From CAVZMO01 sp963776195 (GTDB taxonomy: Bacteria; Nitrospirota; Thermodesulfovibrionia; Thermodesulfovibrionales; SM23-35): a stretch of 64,000 bases of DNA. The stretch covers positions 1-64,000 of the forward strand of contig CAVZMO010000014.1 of assembly GCA_963776195.1 (NCBI GenBank), in the 5' to 3' direction. The notes beneath the pieces were generated by a model that did not search any database, was not told the origin of the DNA, and saw only the letters and a program-made list of their open reading frames with translations. Positions within the stretch are counted from its first letter, which is position 1. Every line of letters starts with the position of its first letter. The position numbers were made by a program, and so were the translations under genes. Positions 36,384-45,143 of this stretch are shown here, one piece after another.

Positions 36384-36839
36384 TTAATAGTTTATTAATG
36401 CACTCAGGAATTTATCGTTCATTCGCCTCAGATTTTTGCTCATGGCGATCGCGATCCTTTTTACGATACAGAGCGCTAAAGAGCAATCTTCCTCCATCAT
36501 TCTTTCGAAGTCTTCTTTCGGAATCAGGAAAAGCTCTGTATCCTCAAGAGCCGTAGCCGAGGCAACATGTTTTCTGTTCTCAAGAATAGAAAGCTCTCCG
36601 AAGAAATGACCGGGGGGCAGGACAACAATAGTCTGTCTCCATCCGTCGGCGGTTATCTTGGATATTTCGATCTTTCCCGAATGGATGAGCCACAGACCCT
36701 TTGTCTCTTCCGATTCTTTAAAAAGCGCTTCGCCTTTCTTAATGAAGACCTCTTTGACAATTTTGGCTATCGTGTTCAGCCCTGCAGCGTCGATATCCTT
36801 GAGCAAAATCTGTTGCTTCAATACTTCCGGCTTAATCAT
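36384..36839 (-). CDS. Cyclic nucleotide-binding domain protein without DNA-binding domain
   Basis: 151 aa. One Crp-like beta-roll: EETKGLWLIHSGKIEISK, PGHFFGELSILENRKHVASATAL with the phosphate-binding-cassette FGELS, then a C-terminal helix. No helix-turn-helix follows, so it would act by protein contact. It lies between fdhA and fhs on the same strand (26 bp from fdhA), hinting at control of the formate enzymes; that is inference. Confidence 0.85.
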   Translation of the reverse strand: MIKPEVLKQQILLKDIDAAGLNTIAKIVKEVFIKKGEALFKESEETKGLWLIHSGKIEISKITADGWRQTIVVLPPGHFFGELSILENRKHVASATALEDTELFLIPKEDFERMMEEDCSLALCIVKRIAIAMSKNLRRMNDKFLSALINY

Positions 36840-36865
36840 GATCTTCCTCCTTTTTAAATCCTATT

Positions 36866-39598
36866 TTATTTTCTTATTCGTTCTATCTTTACCGCACACA
36901 CCTTCAACTCGGGGATCTTCGATACCGGGTCGAGGGCGGTATTTGTCAATACATTTGCTGCCGCCTCTTTGAAATGGAAAGGCATAAAAACAACTCCCTT
37001 TGACGGCCGCCCGGAAATGGATACTCTAACATCTATAGAACCTCTTTTTGAGGACACCTTCACCATCTCCCCGTCAGAGACATTTAATATATTCGCGTCA
37101 TCAGGATGAATCTCTAAATATGCAGAGGGAGATACGGTATTAATTGCATCGATTTTTCTTGTCATTGAGCCTGTATGATACTGAAAAAGCTGCCTTCCTG
37201 TCGAGAGCAAAAACGGGTAATCTTCATCGGGTAATTCCTCCGATGGCCGATATCGAACGGCGGTGAAGGCGGCCTTTCCCCTGGGAAATCCTCCCTTAAA
37301 GAGATATTGAGTCCCGGGATGCTCTAAGGTAGGACAGGGCCATTGGAGACCTGTCTTGGCTATCCTTCTGTACGCAATGCCTGCCAGTGCCGGCCAGAGT
37401 TGTCCGGCCTCACGAAATACGTCTTCGATGGAGTCATAAGCCATTTCGTATCCGAGTCTTTTTGACAATTCGGTGATTATGAAAGAGTCCTCCCTTGCCT
37501 CACCCGGGGGATTCACGGCTTTCCTTACCCTCTGGACCGTTCTCGCAGTGTTTGTAAATGTCCCGTCCTTCTCTGCAAAACATGCAGCCGGTAATACCAC
37601 ATCGGCAAGCTCTGCAGTCTCTGTCATAAAGATATCCTGAACCACAAGAAGGTCTAATTTTTTTAATGCCGCTATTGTGTGGCTCATATGAGGATCACTC
37701 AGGACAGGATTTTCTCCCATGATATATATCGCCTTAAGACTTCCTTCGAGTGCTGCTCCGGTCATTTCTGTTGCTGTAAGTCCTGCTTTATCGGAGAGTT
37801 TGACGCCCCATGCCATCTGAAATTTCTGCCTTACCCAAGGTATTGTTATCTTCTGATAGCCGGGGTACATATCGGGTATGCACCCCATGTCGGTTGCGCC
37901 TTGAACATTGTTTTGACCTCTTAAGGGATTGACCCCCGTGCTTTCCCTCCCGAGATTGCCGGTCATTAACGCGAGGTTTGCTATAGCATATACATTTTCG
38001 GTGCCGTGCGTATGTTGGGTAATCCCCATCGTGTAATAAATGCCGGGCCGCACGGCATTACCATATAGCAGCGCCGCCTTTATAATGTTCTTCTTCGGTA
38101 CACCGGTTATCCTTTCACCTGCTTCAGGTGTATATTCGCTAAGGGATTCCTTAAAGGATTCAAACCCTTCAGTCCGTTCTTCTATGAATTTCTTGTCTAT
38201 TAAACCTTCTTTTACGATGACATGCATAATGGCATTCAGAAGGGCGATATCCGTGCCCGGTCTCTGCTGCAGCCACAATTGGGAGAACCTCACGAGGTCG
38301 ATTTTTCTAGGATCGGCAATAATAAGTTCAGCGCCTCTTCTCACGGCTTTCTTCATTTTGAGACCGATGATCGGATGGGTCTCTGTTGTATTCGAGCCTA
38401 TCACAAAGATGACATCATGGTTTTCGATTTCGGTAATCGAGTTTGTCATCGCACCGGATCCGAATACCGTGGCCAGCCCGGCCACTGTGGAACTGTGTCA
38501 GTAGCGTGCGCAATGGTCGACATTGTTTGTGCCTATGGCTGCACGCATGAACTTCTGGAACAGATAATTCTCCTCCGTGGTGCACCTTGCCGACGAAAGC
38601 CCGGCGATAGAGTCCGAACCGTATTTGCCCTTTATCTCTCTCAGTTTTGTTGTGATATAATCCAGGGCCTCGTCCCATGAGACCTCTTTGAAAAGATCTG
38701 AGATTGGAGCTTTATCTTCTAACTTCCGGCTTCCGACTTCTGACTTCTGATTATCTTTCGGAGCTGTTCTGATCAAGGGTTTTGTGAGTCTGTCGGGACT
38801 GTGTATGAACCCGTATCCGAATCTTCCCTTTGCACAAAGCCATCCTTCATTAACCGTATCTTCTTTGGAGGAAACCCTGATAACCTCATTACGTCTCACG
38901 AAGAGTGTTAGGTTGCAGCCGCATCCGCAATAAGGGCAGACCGTATCGATTTCTTTAAAATGCTGCCTCCCTTTGTGCTTCCACATCTTTCCTGTTAAGG
39001 CGCCTGTTGGGCATACTGCTACACACTGACCGCAGAACTCACAGTCGAGATCCCTTTCAAAGGGCGGAACAATCTTTGTTTTTAACCCTCTGTAGGCAAA
39101 GTCGATCGCCCCGACCCCCTGGATTTCATCACATATCCGTACGCATTTTCCGCAGAGGATACATTTTTCCATGTCTCTTTCGACAAAGGGATTGTTGTCC
39201 TTTTTTGTATAAACCCTTCTCTCACCCTCGAACCGGTTCTCCCGGATACCGTAAAAATATGCGTATTCCTGAAGCTTGCAGTCACCCGCCCTTTCACAGA
39301 CCATGCAGTCCTTCGGATGATCGGAGAGGATGAGTTCGAGGGTCGTTCTCCTCATTTTCTCAAGCTGCGGGCTTGTTGTTATTACTTCCATCCCCTCCCG
39401 CGCAAATGTCGTACAGGCAGTCACGGGTTTTGGTGAGCCTTTGATCTCTACCAGGCAGAGTCTGCACCCTCCGTAAGGGGAGAGTTCAGGGTGGTGGCAG
39501 AGTGTCGGTATCGGGACATCAAGTTTTCTTGCCGCATCGAGAATAGTAGATAATTTCCTTACGGTAACTTTTTTGCCGTCTATCTTAAGGTTTACCAT
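36866..39598 (-). CDS. fdhA: Selenocysteine formate dehydrogenase, catalytic subunit (UGA read-through)
   Basis: 910 aa if the TGA at 38498-38500 is read as Sec367. The context CARY-U-HSSTVAG matches the CARVUHGPSVAG active site of E. coli FdhF, so this is one gene. N-terminal domains in order: [2Fe-2S] (PTLCHHPELSPYGGCRLC), NuoG-like His/Cys cluster (HPKDCMVCERAGDCKLQ), two [4Fe-4S] (CILCGKCVRIC, CEFCGQCVAVC), then the Mo/W-bisMGD domain with its own [4Fe-4S] (CPYCGCGCN). The C-terminus has the dinucleotide-binding domain (DGEMVKVSSKRGSIDV). It oxidises formate or reduces CO2 in the cytoplasm. It follows the NuoF-like gene by 15 bp. Needs SelA, SelB, SelC and SelD, none in this window. Confidence 0.93.
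38469..38485 (-). promoter_or_regulatory. Bacterial SECIS hairpin for fdhA
   Basis: On the coding strand, 12 nt after the UGA, GUGGCC-GGGCU-GGCCAC forms a perfect six-pair hairpin. Its loop starts at nucleotide 19 after UGA, the same distance as the loop in E. coli fdhF, and is G/U-containing as SelB requires. Confidence 0.75.
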
Positions 39599-39613
39599 AT
39601 CATGCTTTACGGT

Positions 39614-41392
39614 TCACGATTTTGTGACCGCCTTAAACTTGCATGCATCAAAACACGTCCCGCATTTGATACACAGTTCTGTAACGATTCTGTGAGGCGC
39701 TTTCTTTGTGCCTCTTATCGCGTCTGCCGGACAAGCCCTCTTACAGGCTCCGCATCCCTTGCAGATCTCTTCGAGAATGGAATAGGTGATCAGATCTCTG
39801 CATACAGCGGCAGGACATTTCTTGTCTCTGATATGCGCTTCGTATTCATTCCTAAAATATCTGATGGTGCTCAATACAGGATTCGGGGCCGTCATTCCCA
39901 ATCCGCACAATGAAGTGGCCCTGATGTAATGGGCGAGTTCTTCAAGGAGTTCGATATCTCCTTCTTTTCCCTTTCCGGATGTTATCCTCTCCAAAATTTC
40001 GAGCATCCTCTTCGTCCCGATCCTGCAGGGGGTGCATTTGCCGCACGACTCGGCCTGGGTGAATTCGAGGAAGAACTTTGCCGTGTTGACCATGCAACTG
40101 GTCTCATCGAGGACGACCATGCCGCCCGATCCCATAATCGACCCGGCCTGTGCGAGCGTTTCGTAATCTACCTCTATATCAAGAAATTCCGCGGGGACGC
40201 AGCCGCCGGACGGACCGCCTGTCTGTAACGCCTTAAATGGTCTTCCGCCTTCAATCCCACCGCCTATATCATAGATTATCTCTCTCAGCGTAACACCCAA
40301 TGGCACCTCGATCAGTCCCGTATTCTTCACTTTTCCGGAGAGCGAAAAGACTTTGGTACCGCCGCTCCTGTCGGTCCCGAGCTTTCTATACCAATCGGCG
40401 CCGTTGAGAATAATCCGGGGGATGTTTGCAAAAGTCTCGACGTTGTTTAAGACGGTAGGTCTGTCCCATAATCCCTTTTCGGCAGAGCGCCACAGCTTCG
40501 GGCTCGGCATGCCCCGTTTTCCTTCGATGGAGCGCATGAGTGCCGTTGCTTCACCGCAGACAAAGGCGCCCGCGCCCTGGAATATCTTGAGATCGAAATC
40601 AAACCCGGTTCCGAAAATATTTTTGCCGAGGAAACCCTTTTCATAGCACTGGTCTATAGCCATCTGAAGACGCCTGACCGCCAGAGGGTATTCCGCTCTG
40701 ACATAGATATAGCCGTGATGAGATTCCGTCGCCTTTGCGCCTATGATCATTCCCTCGATGACCGAATGAGGATCCCCTTCCATTACAGATCTGTCCATGA
40801 AAGCACCCGGATCACCTTCATCACCGTTGCAGATCACATATTTAATCTCGGACTTGATCTTCAGGCCGAGTTCCCATTTTAATCCCGTCGGGAAGCCCGC
40901 ACCGCCCCTCCCCCTCAAATTCGATTCCTTGATAGTTTCCACGATCTCTTTAGAACTCATCGAGGTGAGGGCCTTTTTTGCGCCTTCATAACCTCTGACC
41001 GCGATATAGGCATCGATATCCTCGGGATCGATTTCACCGCAATGAGAGAGTACCACCTTTGTCTGCCTGTCGTGGAATGTGTGGTATTCCTCTTCAACAA
41101 CCCATTCGGTGACGGGATTTCCTTTTATGATATGTTCAGTCAAAATTCTTTCGACCATGTCCGCTTTGATGTGTTTATAGGTCGTCTTATCGCCATCGAT
41201 GATGATATCAACGAGGACGTCCTTTGAACAGAATCCCCTGCAACCGACCTTTTCAGCGGAGCATCTTTGAGAAAAAGTCGCCTCGATTCCGGACGATATA
41301 ATTGCGTTCTTAAATGCCGACAATACCTCGGCACTGCCTGATGCGACGCCCCCGGTGCCGGTACATACCTTGATTACGATCTCTCTATCCAT
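39614..41392 (-). CDS. NuoF-like NAD(P)H/FMN subunit of the formate dehydrogenase complex
   Basis: 592 aa. An N-terminal thioredoxin-like [2Fe-2S] domain (VKVCTGTGGVASGSAEV, GCRGFCSKDV), the NuoF flavin/NADH domain (RGRGGAGFPTGLKWEL, CNGDEGDPGAFMDRS, GAGAFVCGEATALMRSIEG), the SLBB/[4Fe-4S] region (ESCGKCTPCRIGTKRM) and a C-terminal pair of [4Fe-4S] motifs (CKGCGACKRACP, CIKCGTCFDACK). This is the HndC/HydB/FdhB layout of soluble NAD(P)-linked hydrogenases and formate dehydrogenases. It would pass electrons between formate and NAD(P), possibly with ferredoxin. The ATG shares one base with the nuoE stop. Confidence 0.93.
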   Translation of the reverse strand: MDREIVIKVCTGTGGVASGSAEVLSAFKNAIISSGIEATFSQRCSAEKVGCRGFCSKDVLVDIIIDGDKTTYKHIKADMVERILTEHIIKGNPVTEWVVEEEYHTFHDRQTKVVLSHCGEIDPEDIDAYIAVRGYEGAKKALTSMSSKEIVETIKESNLRGRGGAGFPTGLKWELGLKIKSEIKYVICNGDEGDPGAFMDRSVMEGDPHSVIEGMIIGAKATESHHGYIYVRAEYPLAVRRLQMAIDQCYEKGFLGKNIFGTGFDFDLKIFQGAGAFVCGEATALMRSIEGKRGMPSPKLWRSAEKGLWDRPTVLNNVETFANIPRIILNGADWYRKLGTDRSGGTKVFSLSGKVKNTGLIEVPLGVTLREIIYDIGGGIEGGRPFKALQTGGPSGGCVPAEFLDIEVDYETLAQAGSIMGSGGMVVLDETSCMVNTAKFFLEFTQAESCGKCTPCRIGTKRMLEILERITSGKGKEGDIELLEELAHYIRATSLCGLGMTAPNPVLSTIRYFRNEYEAHIRDKKCPAAVCRDLITYSILEEICKGCGACKRACPADAIRGTKKAPHRIVTELCIKCGTCFDACKFKAVTKS

Positions 41393-41854
41393 TATTCGCC
41401 TGACTTCAGCTTTTTTAGCTCTTTCATCAATTTATCGAGCGTCATCTTCCCGTGCACTTCATGATTCACTAAGGTGACGGGAGCAATGCCGCAGGCTCCA
41501 ATACAGTTGACCTTTTCGACCGTGAATTTCAGATCTGTCGTCGTGTCGTCATCCGGGTGGAACATCAAGTTCGATGGAAAGCCTGTTAATCAATCTTTCG
41601 GAACCCTTAACGTGGCAGGCTGTGCCACGGCAGACGGTAATCACATTTTTGCCTCTCGGTTTCAGGTGAAACTGGGAATAGAAAGTTGCCGAACCGAAAA
41701 ACCGGCTGGCAGGGATGTCAAGTTTTTTTGCAAACCAGGTTACTGCTTCCTCGGGGACATAACCAAAGGCCTTCTCGATATCCTGGAGGATAGTTATTAT
41801 ATTCCCCTCGTTTGTTATATAATCGTTCAGTATTTTCTCGAGGGTTTCTTTCAT
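41392..41854 (-). pseudogene. NuoE-like [2Fe-2S] subunit, single-base frameshift
   Basis: From ATG 41854: METLEKILNDY-type start, GYVPEEAVTWFAKKLDIP, and the first two cluster ligands in TVCRGTACHVKGSERL. The frame ends at a TGA after LDVPPG. One G restored near 41548 gives PPGDDDTTDLKFTVEKVNCIGACGIAPVTLV with the last two ligands and a stop at 41392-41394 that overlaps the NuoF-like start (TAATG). Repaired length is about 154 aa, normal for NuoE. Since the rest of the operon is intact and the lesion is in a GGG run, I favour a sequencing error, but it needs checking. Confidence 0.8.
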
Positions 41855-41939
41855 ATGCAATCTCTTCTCTCTGTTATCTCAGATAGTGGACTTTTGCAGG
41901 CGTTCATAAGTTTCTCTGCTTTTCGTTGAGATAAATAAA

Positions 41940-41960
41940 CCCTCCCTTTTGGGGAGGGCT
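41940..41960. terminator. GC-rich hairpin between divergent operons
   Basis: CCCTCCC-TTTT-GGGGAGGG with a TTTATTT run on the minus side and TTAAATTATT on the plus side. It lies in the gap between the leftward nuoE operon and the rightward surA-like gene, so it cannot end either. It may be one more member of the CCCCTCC palindrome family or a leader structure of the nuoE operon. Confidence 0.35.
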
Positions 41961-42028
41961 TAAATTATTCTCCTTATTTTTTCTATAATAAAACAACCCG
42001 GCAGATAAAGACAAGCAGGAGCTAAAGT

Positions 42029-42058
42029 TTGAGTTTATATGGTTTCTTGTGGTATAAA
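42029..42058 (+). promoter_or_regulatory. Probable sigma-70 promoter of the surA-like gene
   Basis: TTGAGT (42029-42034), an 18-nt spacer and TATAAA (42053-42058). The predicted start near 42065 leaves a leader of about 38 nt containing GAGGGG before TTG 42103. Confidence 0.5.
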
Positions 42059-42102
42059 AAATAATTCGGAAACTTCGAAAAAAAATGAATTGAGGGGATG
42101 AA

Positions 42103-43065
42103 TTGTTAAAAAGAATGAAACACCTTGGATTAAGCGTTATGTTTGGTTTCTTATTATTACAAACGGCGCATGCTGCGGTTTTGCTCGACCGTGTCGTTGC
42201 TGTCGTCAACAAAGAAGTCATAACCTGGAGCGATCTCTATAAGATGATGGAATCAGAAGCGAGCGACCAGATGAAGGCATTAAATGAAGAAGAACGCCGG
42301 AAGGTATTTCAAGAGAATGAGGCGGTCTTTTTGGATAAGCTGATTGATATGAAACTCCAGTTGCAGGAGGCCGGCAAAATCGGCATTACCGTAAGCTCTG
42401 AAGATGTCAAAGAGGCTATAGAGAATATAAAACGAAAATACTCATTGAGTGATAAGGCGTTGGAAGAATCTCTTAAAAAGGAGGGATTGACCTTAGAGGA
42501 GTATAAAAAAAGGCTGTCCGAACAGATTCTTATCAGCCAGTTCATTAACCAGCAGATAAGAAGCAAGGTCGTGGTGTCAGAGGAAGAACTAAAAAGACAC
42601 ATGCAGTCGCGTACAGAAACTTTCGGAGACGGTGAGGCTTGTAAGCTGAGACAGATATTTTTCAGGAAACCTAAAGACGATAGCGAAAAGAAGGCTGTGG
42701 AAGAGAAGGCATCGCTTGTCATGCAGAGATTAAAAGCGGGTGAGGATTTTTCGAAACTTGCGCAAGAATATTCCGAAGATCCTTCCGCCAGGCTCGGCGG
42801 TGATACCGGTTACGTAAAAAAGAACTACATGGCTAAAGAATTCATTGACATACTCTCTCAGATGAATACCGGTGATTTCAGCAAACCTTTCTGGACCGAA
42901 AAGGGACTTCACATCATCAAGCTGGACGAAAAGGTATCGGCGCAGAGTACGAATGAAATGAAGGAAAATATAAGAAGGCAGCTTGCAGAGACACAGTTTA
43001 TTGAGAAATATAATAGCTATGTCAAAGGTCTGAGAGAAAAGGCGCGCATTGAGATAAGGTTATAA
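42103..43065 (+). CDS. SurA-like periplasmic peptidyl-prolyl isomerase/chaperone
   Basis: 320 aa. TTG 42103 is preferred since GAGGGG lies 5 nt upstream; ATG 42115 is the alternative. A signal peptide ends near QTAHAA, followed by the SurA_N chaperone domain (LLDRVVAVVNKEVITWSDLY) and one parvulin domain (KLRQIFFRK, LAQEYSEDPSARLGGDTGYV, FWTEKGLHIIKL). SurA helps fold outer-membrane proteins such as the porin. Single-parvulin SurA proteins are common outside enterobacteria. purN follows 3 bp later. Confidence 0.88.
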   Translation: MLKRMKHLGLSVMFGFLLLQTAHAAVLLDRVVAVVNKEVITWSDLYKMMESEASDQMKALNEEERRKVFQENEAVFLDKLIDMKLQLQEAGKIGITVSSEDVKEAIENIKRKYSLSDKALEESLKKEGLTLEEYKKRLSEQILISQFINQQIRSKVVVSEEELKRHMQSRTETFGDGEACKLRQIFFRKPKDDSEKKAVEEKASLVMQRLKAGEDFSKLAQEYSEDPSARLGGDTGYVKKNYMAKEFIDILSQMNTGDFSKPFWTEKGLHIIKLDEKVSAQSTNEMKENIRRQLAETQFIEKYNSYVKGLREKARIEIRL

Positions 43066-43068
43066 GCA

Positions 43069-43743
43069 GTGAAGGAGTATGGTTCGACTTTAAGACTCGG
43101 TGTTCTTGCGTCGGGCAGGGGATCAAATTTCCAATCGATAATAGATGCTATCGATGGTAAAACACTCAAGGCCGCGATAGCTCTCCTGATAACCGATAAC
43201 CCCGCAGCTCTCTCGATCGGGAGAGCAGAGAAACACGGCATTGAATCTCTTGTTATTAAACCTAATGAATTCGGTTCGAAGGATGAGTTTTATGCAAGAA
43301 TATCCGGGGAACTTAAGCGCAGAGGTGTTGATCTGGTTATTCTGGCCGGTTTTATGAGGATCATAGGGAGACCGTTAATCGATGCCTTTCCCAATAGGAT
43401 AATGAATATCCATCCCGCGCTTCTACCGGCATTCCCGGGTCTTCACGGCCAGAAACAGGCGATCGAATACGGAGTCAGGATTTCCGGATGTACCGTGCAT
43501 TTCGTGGACGAAGGAATGGATACAGGCCCCATTATCATTCAGGCAGCCGTACCGGTCTACCATGACGATACGGAAGAAATCCTTTCGGAGCGGATACTGA
43601 AGTTTGAGCACAAAATATATCCGGAGGCCATTAGGCTCTTTTCAGAGGGAAGAATTGCGGTCGAAGGGAGAACCGTAAAGATTAAGGAGAATGGCCCGTC
43701 GGAACAATCTGTTGTTAATCCGCGCGTAAGGGAATTTATTTGA
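43069..43743 (+). CDS. purN: Phosphoribosylglycinamide formyltransferase
   Basis: 224 aa, GTG start. LASGRGSNFQSIIDAI (phosphate loop), MRIIGRPLIDAFPNRIMNIHPALLP with Asn-His, and HFVDEGMDTGPII with the catalytic Asp. It uses 10-formyl-THF, the product of the Fhs step, in purine synthesis. The C-terminus overlaps a convergent gene by 8 bp. Confidence 0.95.
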   Translation: MKEYGSTLRLGVLASGRGSNFQSIIDAIDGKTLKAAIALLITDNPAALSIGRAEKHGIESLVIKPNEFGSKDEFYARISGELKRRGVDLVILAGFMRIIGRPLIDAFPNRIMNIHPALLPAFPGLHGQKQAIEYGVRISGCTVHFVDEGMDTGPIIIQAAVPVYHDDTEEILSERILKFEHKIYPEAIRLFSEGRIAVEGRTVKIKENGPSEQSVVNPRVREFI

Positions 43744-44125
43744 TAAATCTTATCGTGAAAGGGTAGCGGTATATCTCGCCGCTGTTGGCCCTGACCGCCG
43801 CGATGAACACAAGCAGCAGGTTTATGGCAGCGAGAATCCATAACGGCAACATTCCGAGTTTAATATAGATCATAAGTGCTGCAATTATGGCGTAGACGGT
43901 CATCGAGAGCTGAAAATTCAAGGATTCTTTGCCCTGTTCATCGACAAAAGGGTAAGTTTTTTTCTTGAAAAGCCATACGATTAACGGCCCGAGTATATGA
44001 CCGAAGGGTATGCCCATCAGTCCCAGAAGCGCAGTCAGATGGCAGAGCATTCCCCATACACGCGCCTGTTTTTCGATGGGGCTTTTGACAACGGGTTCTT
44101 CAGTCATCTGGTTCAGCTCTTGCAC
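43736..44125 (-). CDS. DUF4870 membrane protein
   Basis: 129 aa with the DUF4870 pattern: ARVWGMLCHLTALLGLMGIPFG, LIVWLFKKKTYPFVDEQGKESLNFQ, then two membrane helices and a short tail. The function of the family is unknown. It stands alone on the minus strand; the 283 bp to its right hold no recognisable gene. Confidence 0.85.
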   Translation of the reverse strand: MQELNQMTEEPVVKSPIEKQARVWGMLCHLTALLGLMGIPFGHILGPLIVWLFKKKTYPFVDEQGKESLNFQLSMTVYAIIAALMIYIKLGMLPLWILAAINLLLVFIAAVRANSGEIYRYPFTIRFIK

Positions 44126-44408
44126 AATGGCTGTATTGTATCAAAACAACGGATAAAAGTTACACACTTTCTGCCTGCAGGTTTTCCAGGTTCCCGTAAC
44201 CCGAGAGATAGCCGTTCACGCGGGCAGCTGCTGTTGATAGTCTGCGTAATACCCGAGCTGTCTCAGGGACTCGCTGCTGCGAGATCCTTTGCTCGAAAGC
44301 TCGGATAAGTCGGAATTACAGGATTGTATATGGGGACATGATTTCACCTGTCCGCTTCTCGCTGCCACGCATAAACGAGCAAATAATACTCATTTTTATT
44401 ATAATTAC

Positions 44409-45143
44409 ATGATGAGAAAGGGAATATATATACTCCCGAATACTCTTACCTTGTGCGGGATGTTCATGGGATTCTATTCTATCCTCGCATCGCTGAATGG
44501 AGTTTATGTCCATGCCTCCTACGCTATTATCATTGCCATGATATTCGACGGCCTCGATGGTTGGGTTGCGCGGTTGACAAACAGCACTACGAAGTTCGGG
44601 ATAGAACTGGACTCTCTGTCAGACCTTGTTGCTTTCGGTGTTGCTCCGTCGGTGATGCTTTACAAGTGGGCGCTTTTGCCCTTTGGCAGAATCGGGTGGG
44701 CTGCTGCATTTTTGTTTATGGCATGCGGTGCCCTGAGGCTTGCGAGATATAATGTCCAGATGGGATCGAAAGAGTCCAAGGCGTTTACAGGTATGCCCAT
44801 ACCGGCTGCCGCGACTATCGTCTCAACACTCGTAATTTTTTACCACGAAGTGTGGGACACTACGCCGGGGAAAAATTATTTTATTCTATTGCTGACGGTA
44901 TCTCTTGCGGTTCTTATGGTAAGCACATTGAGGTATCATGGCGCCAAGGAGATAGACTTCAGCAAGAGAAAACCCTTCTGGATTTTGGTCGCAATAGTTG
45001 TGGTTTTTACTCTTGTCGTAATGCATCCTCCGATTGCACTTTTTGTATTTGCAATGATCTATTTAATCGGCGGTATAATTGAAAACATTATTCTTTATTA
45101 CCGGAGAGGAAGACAAAGGGATAAGGCAGGTGGTGTTACATGA
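44409..45143 (+). CDS. pssA: CDP-diacylglycerol-serine O-phosphatidyltransferase
   Basis: 244 aa from the double ATG 44409/44412. The CDP-alcohol phosphotransferase motif DGLDGWVARLTNSTTKFG-IELDSLSD is complete (DGxxAR...GxxxDxxxD), with about seven membrane helices. It makes phosphatidylserine, the precursor of phosphatidylethanolamine. A TATAAT at 44400-44405 suggests a start near the second ATG, but the -35 is poor. The stop overlaps leuA (ATGA). Confidence 0.93.
   Translation: MMRKGIYILPNTLTLCGMFMGFYSILASLNGVYVHASYAIIIAMIFDGLDGWVARLTNSTTKFGIELDSLSDLVAFGVAPSVMLYKWALLPFGRIGWAAAFLFMACGALRLARYNVQMGSKESKAFTGMPIPAAATIVSTLVIFYHEVWDTTPGKNYFILLLTVSLAVLMVSTLRYHGAKEIDFSKRKPFWILVAIVVVFTLVVMHPPIALFVFAMIYLIGGIIENIILYYRRGRQRDKAGGVT

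Noticed and set aside
41546..41550. TGA after PPG in nuoE as a second selenocysteine
   Set aside because: The frame after it is meaningless; homology continues in a different frame, so it is an indel.
44400..44412. Leaderless promoter for pssA (TATAAT 7 nt before the second ATG)
   Set aside because: No acceptable -35 at the right distance; the AT-rich context makes a chance match likely.
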